NCBI GenBank assembly: GCA_020634615.1
Contig: JACKBI010000019.1
Span: forward strand, 57,954 to 121,953
Direction of reading: 5' to 3'
DNA length: 64,000 bases
DNA from: Anaerolineales bacterium
GTDB lineage: Bacteria; Chloroflexota; Anaerolineae; JAAEKA01
How positions within the stretch are numbered: position 1 is the first letter of the stretch; every line of letters begins with the position of its first letter. The notes beneath the pieces were generated by a model. It was not told the DNA's origin and did no database searches. It saw nothing but the letters and a program-made list of their open reading frames with translations. Position numbers and translations under genes: made by a program. Shown in pieces: positions 33,527-41,416 of this stretch.

Positions 33527-33721
33527 TTACAGACAAGTAGCGGTCGTGGTGCTTCCAGACGATGCAAGAGGACCAAGCAGTCCGGATGGTGAACCATGCG
33601 GCCCGGGGCCACCCTGCGCTTCAGCCATGAGCGGGCGTTCGAACGCTACCGAAGGTTCCTCCCAGGCCAAACGGGACGGCTGAACCGACTGTGTGGAACG
33701 ATTGACATTAACGGTATTCAT
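33527..33721 (-). CDS. Putative RiPP precursor peptide
   Basis: 64 residues from ATG 33721, preceded by AAGGAG at six bases, the best ribosome site in the region; 28 bp after the radical SAM stop. The leader-like first part is polar and Asn/Ser-rich and includes 'LAWEEPSVAFERPLMAEAQ' (residues 18-36), a W-x-x-P-x-V pattern of the sort seen in PqqD-dependent precursors. A double glycine (37-38) follows. The last 26 residues are Gly/Pro/Ser/Thr-rich: 'PGPHGSPSGLLG', then 'PLASSGSTTTATCL' with a single Cys next to the end. The composition is unlike a folded protein. It is the last gene of an operon with a PqqD-like protein and a radical SAM/SPASM enzyme, which makes a modified peptide likely. 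No sequence relative is known to me. Confidence 0.7.
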   Translation of the reverse strand: MNTVNVNRSTQSVQPSRLAWEEPSVAFERPLMAEAQGGPGPHGSPSGLLGPLASSGSTTTATCL

Positions 33722-33749
33722 CTTGTACTCCTTGTGAAAGATTGCTTTG

Positions 33750-34961
33750 TCACGCAACCAGGCTCATCTGCGGCCGTGGCTCAGCTACGAAACTATCGAC
33801 CAACACGATCGGCTGCCCATTGGTCGGCTCTACTAAGGTGATCTCTCCGCGCCTCAAGCGAGCCTGCAACGGAGTTTCCGGTATCATTTGATTCGGGTGA
33901 ATCTGAGCAAAGCGGGCCTGTGCTTGCGAACACGCCAGGGAATGTCCGCCATACAAGTCACCATGTTCCTTCCATGCCAGCCCCGAACACCGGCCCTCAC
34001 AATAGCGGTTGATCGGACAGACATGGCACTCCGGCAGATTTTTCATCGTGTGCCGGCTGCGCAGTTGCTTGAAAATACCGCCGTTGTTCCAAATATCAAT
34101 GAACCGGCGTTGACGAATATTGCCGCCGGGTATGCGCAGTTCAATGCACGGCAGCACATCACCATACGGGCTGATGAGGCAGGAACTCAAGCTCACCGAA
34201 CATGTTCTGGTGGCCGGAGTCACGGTGCGCAAATCAAATGCCATTTGGTCCTGCCCAATCAGGTCCGTGATTTGTTCGCGATCCAACTGATGCTCGGTCG
34301 CCTTGCTGCTGCCATCGTCGGCGGTTGAAATCTTGAACCCCTGCTCATAATCGACGCCCAACTCCGCAACCAGTTCAACCATCTGCTCGCGCTCAGCCAG
34401 GTTGAGGTCCATCATCAACGAAAACAGCTTGACACGCACACCGCGCTCTTGAAGCAACTTGACGCCACGCACAACCCGACGCAGCGTGTCCTTGCTGCCG
34501 GCAATCGCATCGAAGGTCTTATCAGTTGCGCCCAGCAAGCTGATGTCCACTCGCAACGGTGACAATGCCGCGATGCGATCGGCTTTCTCCGGTGTAATCA
34601 GGGTGCCGTTGGTCTTCAAGCTGAGGGCAAAGCCCAACGTGCGTGCTCGCTCAGCGATCTCAAAAAAGTCGCGCCGCGACAGGATTTCGCCACCAGTCAA
34701 CGACAAATACAGCGTGCCCGCCTCCGCAAGCTGATCCAGGACATCAAAACACTCAGCGGTGCTGAGTTCTGGTTGAGCAAGCGAGACATTGTAACACATT
34801 ATGCAATCAAGGTTGCATTTATGCGTCAGTTCCCAAAGCACCGTAACCGGCAAAGCGTCCTGCTTGAAGCGCATCAATAGCGCTTCATAAGGATCGGCGG
34901 GCTGATCGGGCAGCGCACAACCGGCGAAATCCCGTACGAGAGGCTGCAATTCCTGTGTCAT
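33750..34961 (-). CDS. Radical SAM/SPASM peptide-modifying enzyme (PqqE-like)
   Basis: 403 residues from ATG 34961 (a GTG one codon upstream is possible). The radical SAM cluster motif is 'CNLDCIMC' (C49, C53, C56), followed by 'LSLTGGEILSRRDF' (GGE) and 'LSLKTNGTLIT'. The C-terminal SPASM domain has 'CSVSLSSCLISPYGDVLPCIELR', 'ECHVCPINRYCEGRCSGLAW' and 'HSLACS', enough cysteines for two auxiliary [4Fe-4S] clusters. Related enzymes (PqqE, MftC, sactipeptide and ranthipeptide synthases) install C-C or C-S links in ribosomal peptides. The precursor candidate is directly downstream and a PqqD-like protein is in the same operon. Start overlaps the upstream ORF stop (TGATG). Confidence 0.88.
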   Translation of the reverse strand: MTQELQPLVRDFAGCALPDQPADPYEALLMRFKQDALPVTVLWELTHKCNLDCIMCYNVSLAQPELSTAECFDVLDQLAEAGTLYLSLTGGEILSRRDFFEIAERARTLGFALSLKTNGTLITPEKADRIAALSPLRVDISLLGATDKTFDAIAGSKDTLRRVVRGVKLLQERGVRVKLFSLMMDLNLAEREQMVELVAELGVDYEQGFKISTADDGSSKATEHQLDREQITDLIGQDQMAFDLRTVTPATRTCSVSLSSCLISPYGDVLPCIELRIPGGNIRQRRFIDIWNNGGIFKQLRSRHTMKNLPECHVCPINRYCEGRCSGLAWKEHGDLYGGHSLACSQAQARFAQIHPNQMIPETPLQARLRRGEITLVEPTNGQPIVLVDSFVAEPRPQMSLVA

Positions 34962-35197
34962 CACCAGAGTCCGTTGTCAAATCCTGTCAATACAATAATG
35001 AGCTTTGCGGCATCGAATGCATTGGTGATCATAGCACTTTTGCCCATGTCCACTTCAACCACCCAATGGCCCCTCGTAAAAATACGTGACCGCTTTGTCA
35101 TCATGAAGGTTGTTGCCGAAACACCTGCCTTACCTATAGACCAAGGTATTCTATCATGAAGGTGTAACTGAGTCAATCTCCTGTCACCGATGTTCAT
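34961..35197 (-). CDS. Small hypothetical ORF coupled at both ends
   Basis: 78 codons. The start overlaps the stop of the GT-C gene (ATGA, 35197-35194) and the stop overlaps the radical SAM start (TGATG). These junctions fit real translational coupling and fill an otherwise empty 230 bp. The protein is basic at the start, with 'RSRIFTRGHWVVEVDMGKSAMITN' as its most structured part (described in part). I do not recognise a family, and a chance open frame is possible. Confidence 0.4.
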   Translation of the reverse strand: MNIGDRRLTQLHLHDRIPWSIGKAGVSATTFMMTKRSRIFTRGHWVVEVDMGKSAMITNAFDAAKLIIVLTGFDNGLW

Positions 35198-36921
35198 TGG
35201 GTCACCTTTGGTGCTTGCCAGCGCTCCAGGTTGCCAGCTTCAACTGAATCATCGCGAATGTACAGCGGTGCGTTCTGCAGCAAATAATCGATCTGGACTG
35301 GATTAGGCAGGTATCTCTGGCGGAAAACTTCATTCTTTACTACAGCAGTATTGTACGACACGCCATACGTCCGTTCCTGATAGTCCAGCCACCAATCGAA
35401 TTCGTTCAGTTCATGCGGCAGTAAGGGAGCGAAAATGTCTGGTTGCTTTGCAAGGCTGGTATCAACATCAAATTTATTGTGTCCAATCTGGTCGTTGCAG
35501 CACACCGGAGGACGTCTGGCGATGACAGGATCCGACTTACCCAACAGGTCGATGCTGTAGCGATGACTGAAATACGGGACGCCGCCGGCTGCAATAACTG
35601 CCACCCGGGCATCTGGTGCCGTGTAGCGATTGATCAACACACCAGCTACCGTTGTATACGCCAGGCCGCCGTTTTGTGAATATATCTTGCCGGGATAGAA
35701 CACACCGGTACTGGCCAACGTTGCTATCGACAATGTCGCCAGGAGCAGAAACGAACTGGCCTGGTTCCAGCGGGCACCGAACTGAACTGCAGCGACGGCA
35801 GCAAGTACCAGAATCACCGGTACCTCGTGTGCAAGAAAGCGCGAGAATTCAAAAATGTCACCGCCAACCCGGAGGCTGTATCCCATAGCGATCACAACGC
35901 CCGCGAGCAGCAACCACCAGCGCCTTTGCGCTGCCAGGAGAGCGCCAATGCCTGCCAGGGTCAAAGCGGCAGCATAGTTGCCCACGAAAAAACGCACATA
36001 TCCCACACCAATGCGGGGCAGCCCCTTGATGCCGTAGACCTTTAGATAGTACGTGTTCGGCAGCCAGTCGCCGTAATAACCGCGCCGCCACAGCAAATGA
36101 GCGAGCGGCAAGAGCAGGGAGATACCAAGAAACACCGCCGTCTTCTTGCGATCCTTGTTCACACCAATGGCCAGAAGCGCCGTACCAAACCAGATATGCA
36201 GAGCGTCGCTGCGCACCAGAGGAAGCAGTCCCATCAGCAGGTAGGTTGTCACCCGTGGCTGGCCGCTCTGCTCCTCGTCCAGCAATCGCACGACAACAGC
36301 CAGGAAGATGACCGTCAACAGAGTCGTTTCAAAGCCGTTGACCGACCAGAATAACAAGTCGCCACACAGGGCCAGAGTCAGCAGTACGGCCGGTAAAGCC
36401 AGGCCGGGCTTCGGCAGAAAGCGTCGCAGCAACCGTTCTGTCAGCAGCAACACCGCGAATGCCAGTCCGAGATTGATCAGCTTGACCGCCAGCGATGTCG
36501 TAGCATCTGGCAGCGGAAGCAGATGCACGCCAGCCATGACCAGTGTCCACAGGAAGTTACTGTATCCTTCAACGCGCTCGCCCGGGTTCCAGACCAGCCC
36601 GTGGCCCTCCGCCAGGTTGCGCGCGTAGCGCATCGAGATCATCTGGTCGTCGTCGAGCCAGAAGTAGCGCACGCCATCGATGCTGATGCTCGCTTGCCGA
36701 ACGGCAAGGACTGTCATGGCAGCTACCAGACCAAAAGCCAGCAGCCGCCACAGAATCGGTGGACGATTCGCCAACCACTCCAGCACCGTTTCGAAGCGGC
36801 GGACCGATGCAATAGGAGTGACCAAACGCTGTTCTGTTGTCAAGGTGCTTTGCTCAGGCTCAGGACTCTGACCACTCCAACAGATCCCGCTCCACCAAGT
36901 CTTCGACAAAACCAGCGACAC
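35194..36921 (-). CDS. GT-C membrane glycosyltransferase, AftB-like
   Basis: Up to 575 residues with about ten membrane helices. After the first helix comes 'YFWLDDDQMISMRYARNLAEG' and then 'HGLVWNPGERVEGYSNFLWT', the signature region of the AftB-type arabinofuranosyltransferase-like family (Asp-Asp in the first periplasmic loop). 'VNGFETTLLTVIFLA' and 'GGDIFEFSRFLAHEVP' also fit. It uses a polyprenyl-phosphate sugar donor outside the membrane. The start is unclear: GTG 36921 overlaps the PqqD gene by 62 bp without a ribosome site, TTG 36843 would avoid the overlap. Same operon as the polyprenyl sugar-phosphate transferase. Confidence 0.75.
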   Translation of the reverse strand: MSLVLSKTWWSGICWSGQSPEPEQSTLTTEQRLVTPIASVRRFETVLEWLANRPPILWRLLAFGLVAAMTVLAVRQASISIDGVRYFWLDDDQMISMRYARNLAEGHGLVWNPGERVEGYSNFLWTLVMAGVHLLPLPDATTSLAVKLINLGLAFAVLLLTERLLRRFLPKPGLALPAVLLTLALCGDLLFWSVNGFETTLLTVIFLAVVVRLLDEEQSGQPRVTTYLLMGLLPLVRSDALHIWFGTALLAIGVNKDRKKTAVFLGISLLLPLAHLLWRRGYYGDWLPNTYYLKVYGIKGLPRIGVGYVRFFVGNYAAALTLAGIGALLAAQRRWWLLLAGVVIAMGYSLRVGGDIFEFSRFLAHEVPVILVLAAVAAVQFGARWNQASSFLLLATLSIATLASTGVFYPGKIYSQNGGLAYTTVAGVLINRYTAPDARVAVIAAGGVPYFSHRYSIDLLGKSDPVIARRPPVCCNDQIGHNKFDVDTSLAKQPDIFAPLLPHELNEFDWWLDYQERTYGVSYNTAVVKNEVFRQRYLPNPVQIDYLLQNAPLYIRDDSVEAGNLERWQAPKVTQ

Positions 36922-37144
36922 TCTGCCGGGCGTGCGGTAACTCCACTTCGAACTCCTGCGTCAGGATAACTGCGATATCCTCCAGCGAGTTTGTCCCGTT
37001 TGCCAGTTGCCAGATGCGCGAGCCGACAGGGTTGAGCATGCGCACCATGTTTTCCGCTGGACTGATGACCACCGCGTCGCTGCCGAAGACGCGCGAAGCG
37101 GTCGATGAGTGATGAACGGGTCTGCGAAGATCAATGTCATTCAT
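36860..37144 (-). CDS. PqqD-like RiPP recognition protein
   Basis: 94 residues. PqqD-family winged-helix domain: 'VISPAENMVRMLNPVGSRIWQLANGTNSLEDIAVILTQEFEV' (described from its landmarks: 'LNPVGSRIW', 'L.DIA..L...F.V'), then 'VAGFVEDLVERDLLEWSES'. Such RRE proteins bind the leader of a precursor peptide and present it to a radical SAM enzyme; others act in polysaccharide loci with unknown partners. It starts five bases after the sugar-phosphate transferase stop. In this operon it is separated from its likely partner enzyme by the GT-C gene. Confidence 0.85.
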   Translation of the reverse strand: MNDIDLRRPVHHSSTASRVFGSDAVVISPAENMVRMLNPVGSRIWQLANGTNSLEDIAVILTQEFEVELPHARQSVAGFVEDLVERDLLEWSES

Positions 37145-37149
37145 GCAAG

Positions 37150-38625
37150 TTACTGCCCCTTGAATGCAAGCATGACCTGGATGGTCCGTAGCATAATACG
37201 AATGTCCAGCAACGGGCTCATGTGGTTGACGTAGTACAGGTCATACTCCAACTTGATTCGCGCATCATCGTCCGAGCTGCCGTAGCGGTAGCTCACCTGC
37301 GCCCAGCCGGTGATACCGGGCCGCACCGCATGGCGAGCCCGATAGAAAGGAATCGACTGCGCCAGATGTTCGACAAATTCGGGACGCTCCGGTCGCGGTC
37401 CAATCAGACTCATCTCGCCCTTGAGAACGTTGATAAACTGAGGTAACTCATCCAGCCGCGTCTTACGCAGGAACCGCCCCACGGGAGTGATACGATCGTC
37501 GTTGGTAGTTGCCCAAACCGCGCCCGTCTCTGCTTCAGCATCCGGAATCATCGAGCGGAATTTGTAAACCAGGAAGGGTTTTCCGCCCTTTCCGACCCGA
37601 TCCTGCTGATAGAACAATGGTCCGGGCGAGTTGAAATGATTGCCGATGGCAACAAACATCGCGACAACTGCCAGTACAATCATTCCAAATGCGGCAACGA
37701 CTACGTCAAACAATCGCTTGACAGCAGTGTAAACGCGTTCTGATGGACGATCACCCGACGGAAGCGCCAGATACAGGTCACGGCCAACGTGTTGAACGGG
37801 CACCCGGCCAGTGAGGTTTTCATACACGCTTGACATGGTCGTCACGTGGACGCCCATTTCCCGGCAGCGCAACAATTCGTCGAACAGATCGTCGGCAATT
37901 GCATGCCGCTGCGTGATGGCCAGAATCAATTCATCGATATGCAGCGCGCTTGCCATCGGCACCAGCACATCGCGGCCACCCAATACCGGCACGCCGACAA
38001 CCTGACCACCGGTCAATTCGGGGTTATCATCGATGAACCCCACCAGTTCGTAACCGGTGCCGCGGAAAGGGTTGGCATCGTGGGTAACATTGCCCAACGA
38101 CTCGACCAATGTGCGCCCTGCCCAGCCAGCGCCGATAACCAGAGCCCGCTGGCGAAACTGCGGCTGAACAAACAACTGGGCGTAGATAACACGCCACGAA
38201 ACCAGTCCTCCGAGAACCAGCCCGGCAAAAGCAAACACCAGCGTTCGACTTTGAAGCGGTGGCGTCAGCCAGGGAATCAGCGTGTAGACCAGCACCGTGG
38301 TCAGCGCAGCCAGACCGATATTGCGAACGATATTTGTCGTGCTGGCAGAACGAGCCAGATTGTAGACGTCAAAAATGAAAGCGCTGACACACCAAACGAT
38401 GGTCAGTGTAATATACCACTTGTAGGGGCTGACAATGGTCGCAAGACTGCGCCCTTCTTCTGTGGCCAGCAACCAAGGAATTGCCAACGCCAAATTGATA
38501 ATCAGGACATCCACCAGGAAAAGAAATATCTTGCGCTCGGAGGTTCGTATCCTCAGTCGCGGCTTATTGAGCCAGTGTCGCTGGACCTGGCTACGCTGCT
38601 TGGCAGCGGTTGTTTCCAGTTTCAC
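37150..38625 (-). CDS. Polyprenyl glycosylphosphotransferase (exopolysaccharide initiating enzyme)
   Basis: 491 residues. Four or five N-terminal helices, a CoA-binding-like middle domain ('VIGAGWAGRTLVESLG', 'VGFIDDNPELTGGQV'), one more helix, and the catalytic PF02397-type domain: 'KRLFDVVVAAFGMIVL', 'PGPLFYQQDRVGKGGKPFLVYKFRSM', 'LRKTRLDELPQFINVLKGEMSLIGPRPERPEFV' (described in parts), 'RPGITGWAQVSYRYG'. It transfers a sugar-1-phosphate to undecaprenyl phosphate, the first step of exopolysaccharide assembly. It overlaps the GT4 gene by 4 bp (ATGA). Confidence 0.92.
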   Translation of the reverse strand: MKLETTAAKQRSQVQRHWLNKPRLRIRTSERKIFLFLVDVLIINLALAIPWLLATEEGRSLATIVSPYKWYITLTIVWCVSAFIFDVYNLARSASTTNIVRNIGLAALTTVLVYTLIPWLTPPLQSRTLVFAFAGLVLGGLVSWRVIYAQLFVQPQFRQRALVIGAGWAGRTLVESLGNVTHDANPFRGTGYELVGFIDDNPELTGGQVVGVPVLGGRDVLVPMASALHIDELILAITQRHAIADDLFDELLRCREMGVHVTTMSSVYENLTGRVPVQHVGRDLYLALPSGDRPSERVYTAVKRLFDVVVAAFGMIVLAVVAMFVAIGNHFNSPGPLFYQQDRVGKGGKPFLVYKFRSMIPDAEAETGAVWATTNDDRITPVGRFLRKTRLDELPQFINVLKGEMSLIGPRPERPEFVEHLAQSIPFYRARHAVRPGITGWAQVSYRYGSSDDDARIKLEYDLYYVNHMSPLLDIRIMLRTIQVMLAFKGQ

Positions 38626-39722
38626 AGCAATCCCTCCGCCTTCCCCAGCCCAAGATACATGGCGTTCAGCGATGCCTGCTCCAGTCCCCGTTGCTCATGG
38701 TACCAGCCTCTTCCTGCCTCACCCATCTGCTGGAGGCGCCCGCCATCAGAAAGTGCAGCTTGCCACGCGTCAGCCAGCGCGCGCGCATCGCCAGCGGGCA
38801 CAACCCATCCGGTGACCCCATGTTGAACATACTCGCCCAACGCACCAACGTCTGTCACGATAACCGGCTTTCCGAAGTAATAGGCGGATGCAATCAAAGC
38901 TGACTGGCTTGCATCGAGGTAAGGCAAGATAACTACGCCGCAACGACTAAACAGATCTATGGCCTCTGCATCATCGATACGGTGATTGCGGATTTCCACC
39001 GTTGCCGTATGTGGGGCTTCGGTGTCCAGGCCACCGGAGCCGGCCACGATGAGATTCACGCCGATCTCACGCATTGGCAACATGCGCTCCGCATCGATCA
39101 ATTGTGCAACACCCTTGTAGCGTTCGAGACGGCCAAAAAAGAGACCCCAGTTACCGTAGTCTACTTCAACTATACCAAGGCTGGCAAATCCCTCAAAACT
39201 GAGAAAAAGATGCAGCAAAGGCAGGTAACTGACGCGCCCTGCATCACAGCCGCCTGCAATCAATCGTCGGGCATAAACCTGTCCATGGACCAACAGATGA
39301 TCGACTGATCGAATGATTGCGCGATTCCAAACTTTGATCAGTGAGCTGTAGCCCACGCCCAGGTGCGGGTCCAGATCGTGAAGCGTATGCACCACCGGAA
39401 TGCCTTGCTTCCGCAGCCAGCGTACCAGCGGGACGTTCCACGCATGCACACCCGTGATGTGAACCACATCGGGATCCAGCGAGCGGATCGATTTTGTCAC
39501 CTGCCGGTAGCGGTCGCCGCGTAGTCCTTCGAACGAGAAGCCGGTGTTGTGTGTTGTGATCGGTGTGATGACTTGCACCGCCGGACTGTAGCGATCCCTG
39601 GCAAACGTCGTTGCGGTCACCAGCACCGTGTCATGCCCCTGCCCGGCCATGCGATTCGCCAGATCGGCGGTGTATTGGTGCATGCCAAAAGTGGGGGACA
39701 GCAGAACGTAGACGATACGCAT
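38622..39722 (-). CDS. GT4-family glycosyltransferase
   Basis: 366 residues, GT-B fold: 'MRIVYVLLSPTFGMHQYTADLANRMAGQGHDTVLVT' (landmarks only), 'DPDVVHITGVHAWN', 'VHTLHDLDPHLGVG', 'GRLERYKGVAQLIDAERML', 'CGVVILPYLDASQSALIASAYYFGKPVIVTDVG' with the ExxxxxxxE-like donor site, and 'WVVPAGDARALADAW'. It adds a sugar to a lipid-linked intermediate in the cytoplasm. First gene of the operon that ends with the precursor-like peptide. Confidence 0.88.
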   Translation of the reverse strand: MRIVYVLLSPTFGMHQYTADLANRMAGQGHDTVLVTATTFARDRYSPAVQVITPITTHNTGFSFEGLRGDRYRQVTKSIRSLDPDVVHITGVHAWNVPLVRWLRKQGIPVVHTLHDLDPHLGVGYSSLIKVWNRAIIRSVDHLLVHGQVYARRLIAGGCDAGRVSYLPLLHLFLSFEGFASLGIVEVDYGNWGLFFGRLERYKGVAQLIDAERMLPMREIGVNLIVAGSGGLDTEAPHTATVEIRNHRIDDAEAIDLFSRCGVVILPYLDASQSALIASAYYFGKPVIVTDVGALGEYVQHGVTGWVVPAGDARALADAWQAALSDGGRLQQMGEAGRGWYHEQRGLEQASLNAMYLGLGKAEGLL

Positions 39723-39790
39723 GGTAACCAGAAACTGCCGATCGATGGAAGCGTCACATAGTCAGCTACCCAATCCGCGACACACTCAAC

Positions 39791-39799
39791 ATCATAGCA
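39791..39799 (-). promoter_or_regulatory. Extended -10 promoter candidate of the EPS/RiPP operon
   Basis: On the minus strand TGCTATGAT (39799-39791) is an extended -10 element about 70 bp before the GT4 start. No good -35 is present. It is the only promoter-like sequence I see for the operon 39722-33527. Confidence 0.4.
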
Positions 39800-39861
39800 C
39801 AAAATGCACCGGGCAGAGGTGACATTTTGGTGAAGATGCCGTGTGCAGACCGGCGCTGTGG

Positions 39862-40714
39862 TCAGGCGTCGATCAGGCCGCGCAGAACTTCGAAATTCTC
39901 CACGTCTTCATGCATGTCGTCGCTCTTGGGCGTCTCCAGAATCATTGGGACGTTGGCAAAGCGTGCGTCATTGAGGATGTGAGCGAATCCGCTGACGCCG
40001 ATCGCACCCTGGCCGATATGTTCGTGGCGGTCTTTGTGGCTGCCCAACGCGCCTTTGCTGTCGTTGAAATGAAAACAGGTCAGCAGGTCCAGCCCGATCG
40101 CCCGGTCGAACTCATCCATCATCGCCGCGTAGCCTGCCGGCTCGCGGAAGTCATAGCCCGCGGCGAAGGCGTGGCAGGTGTCGAAGCAGACCGCCAACCG
40201 CTCCGGGTCGCTGGCCTGGGCGCGCATCGCTCCCAAATGCTCGAACTTGTAGCCCAAGGTCGTGCCCTGACCGGCCGTGATCTCCAGCAGCGTCAGGGTC
40301 TTGAATCCGCCCGTGGCCGCGTGAGCGCGATCCAGCCCGGCAGCCACGCGGGCTATGCCAGCTTCCTCGCCCTGCTCCATGTGGGCGCCGGGATGCAGCA
40401 CCACACCCAGCAGTCCCAGCGCCTCGGCCTGTTGCAACTCATCCACCAGCGCATTGATGGATTTTTCCCACAGCGCGTCGTCCGGTGAGCCGAGGTTGAT
40501 CAGATACGAGGCATGTGCAACGGTCGGGCGATGCCGGTCTCGGCGGCCGCGGCGTGCCACTTCTCGATCTCGCCGGGTCCAGCGGCTTGCTGGCCCAGCG
40601 GTTCTGGTTGCGCGTAAAGATCTGCATCGTCTGGCAGCCGATAGACTGGCTGCGCCCGAACGCCTTGCTGACGCCGCCCGCCGCCGACACGTGTGAACCC
40701 AATAGCGGACTCAT
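39862..40714 (-). pseudogene. nfo: Endonuclease IV, broken by two single-base frameshifts
   Basis: The parts of Nfo lie in three frames. Frame 1 from ATG 40714: 'MSPLLGSHVSAAGGVSKAFG', 'MQIFTRNQNRWASKPLDPA'. Frame 2: 'EIEKWHAAAAETGIAR'. Frame 3 from about 40524: 'TVAHASYLINLGSP', 'GVVLHPGAHMEQGEE', 'CFDTCHAFAAGYDF', 'CFHFNDSKGALGSHKDRHEHIGQG' (in parts), 'MILETPKSDD', to the stop at 39862. One missing base near 40572 and another near 40525 explain the breaks. Joined, the protein is about 283 residues with all metal ligands, the normal length of this AP endonuclease. Two losses only 47 bp apart in an otherwise perfect gene look like sequencing error; real inactivation is the alternative. Its ATG overlaps the stop of the upstream adenosyltransferase gene. 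Confidence 0.85.
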
Positions 40715-41292
40715 GAACGACTCTCCAATCTGGCCAGCGTGAACTGCTCCACGCCGGCCGCTTTGTCCTCCAGACGTGACATCGCAAACAACAGCGAAGA
40801 CAGCCGATTCAGATAGCGCAACGCTTCGATGTTGGACAACATAGCCTGGTGATGCATCTTTGCCACGTGGCGCTCAGCCCGGCGGCACACGGTGCGCGCG
40901 AGATCTATCAGCGCGCCCGCGTAGCTATCTCCGCTGACGATGAAGGCGGGCGGAATCTCGACCTGCACACCCACATCGTCGATGATTCCCTCAAGCCAGG
41001 CGACACGGCTGGCCGGCAGCCAAGTACCGGTCTTCTGCGCTGCTTCCGGCGTGGTCGCCAGATCGGCCATTGCCCGATACAGGTCGCGCTGCACCTCGAC
41101 GATGATGTCATTGCTGCACGGATGTTTGACCGCTGTGCGCGCCAGACCAAGCGCTGCCGACAGTTCGTCAAGTGTGCCGTATGCAACGGGTTGAAGATCG
41201 TATTTCGCAACACGCTCGCGGCCGAGGACTCCGGTGTACCCATCGTCGCCGACGCCGGTGTAGAGCGTTGTTTCAAGCGGCATTTGCTGCAC
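40711..41292 (-). CDS. ATP:cob(I)alamin adenosyltransferase (PduO/MMAB type)
   Basis: 193 residues. 'LYTGVGDDGYTGVLGRERVAKYD' is the N-terminal ATP-binding loop (usual form YTxxGDxGxTxL), followed by 'YGTLDELSAALGLART'. The C-terminal helix has 'ALIDLARTVCRRAERHV' with the conserved R..RRAE, then 'ALRYLNRLSSLLFAMSR'. It adenosylates cobalamin to coenzyme B12. The glycine-rich loop keeps the family spacing. The stop overlaps the nfo start by 4 bp (ATGA). Confidence 0.88.
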   Translation of the reverse strand: MQQMPLETTLYTGVGDDGYTGVLGRERVAKYDLQPVAYGTLDELSAALGLARTAVKHPCSNDIIVEVQRDLYRAMADLATTPEAAQKTGTWLPASRVAWLEGIIDDVGVQVEIPPAFIVSGDSYAGALIDLARTVCRRAERHVAKMHHQAMLSNIEALRYLNRLSSLLFAMSRLEDKAAGVEQFTLARLESRS

Positions 41293-41416
41293 CTCGTAGC
41301 TTCTTGATTTTCCTCGCGACTACCAAACCGCCGGGAATGGTGCAATCGTAACCGCGAAGCGGTTCGCTTTCCGTGTGCCACCTTCCGCACCAGTCAAGAC
41401 TGGCCAATTGGCCGGC

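Noticed and set aside
33409..33612. Another minus-strand open frame overlapping the precursor peptide
   Set aside because: It is in a different frame from the ORF with the AAGGAG site and has no start signal; treated as a shadow.
29402..33721. C25 peptidase as the leader peptidase of the RiPP-like operon
   Set aside because: It has its own promoter and a hairpin separates it; a C25 enzyme with a dockerin tail acts outside the cell. Not excluded, but not supported by the sequence.
40500..40787. Separate 95-residue ORF upstream of nfo
   Set aside because: Only its last 23 residues are meaningful, and they are the middle piece of frameshifted endonuclease IV.
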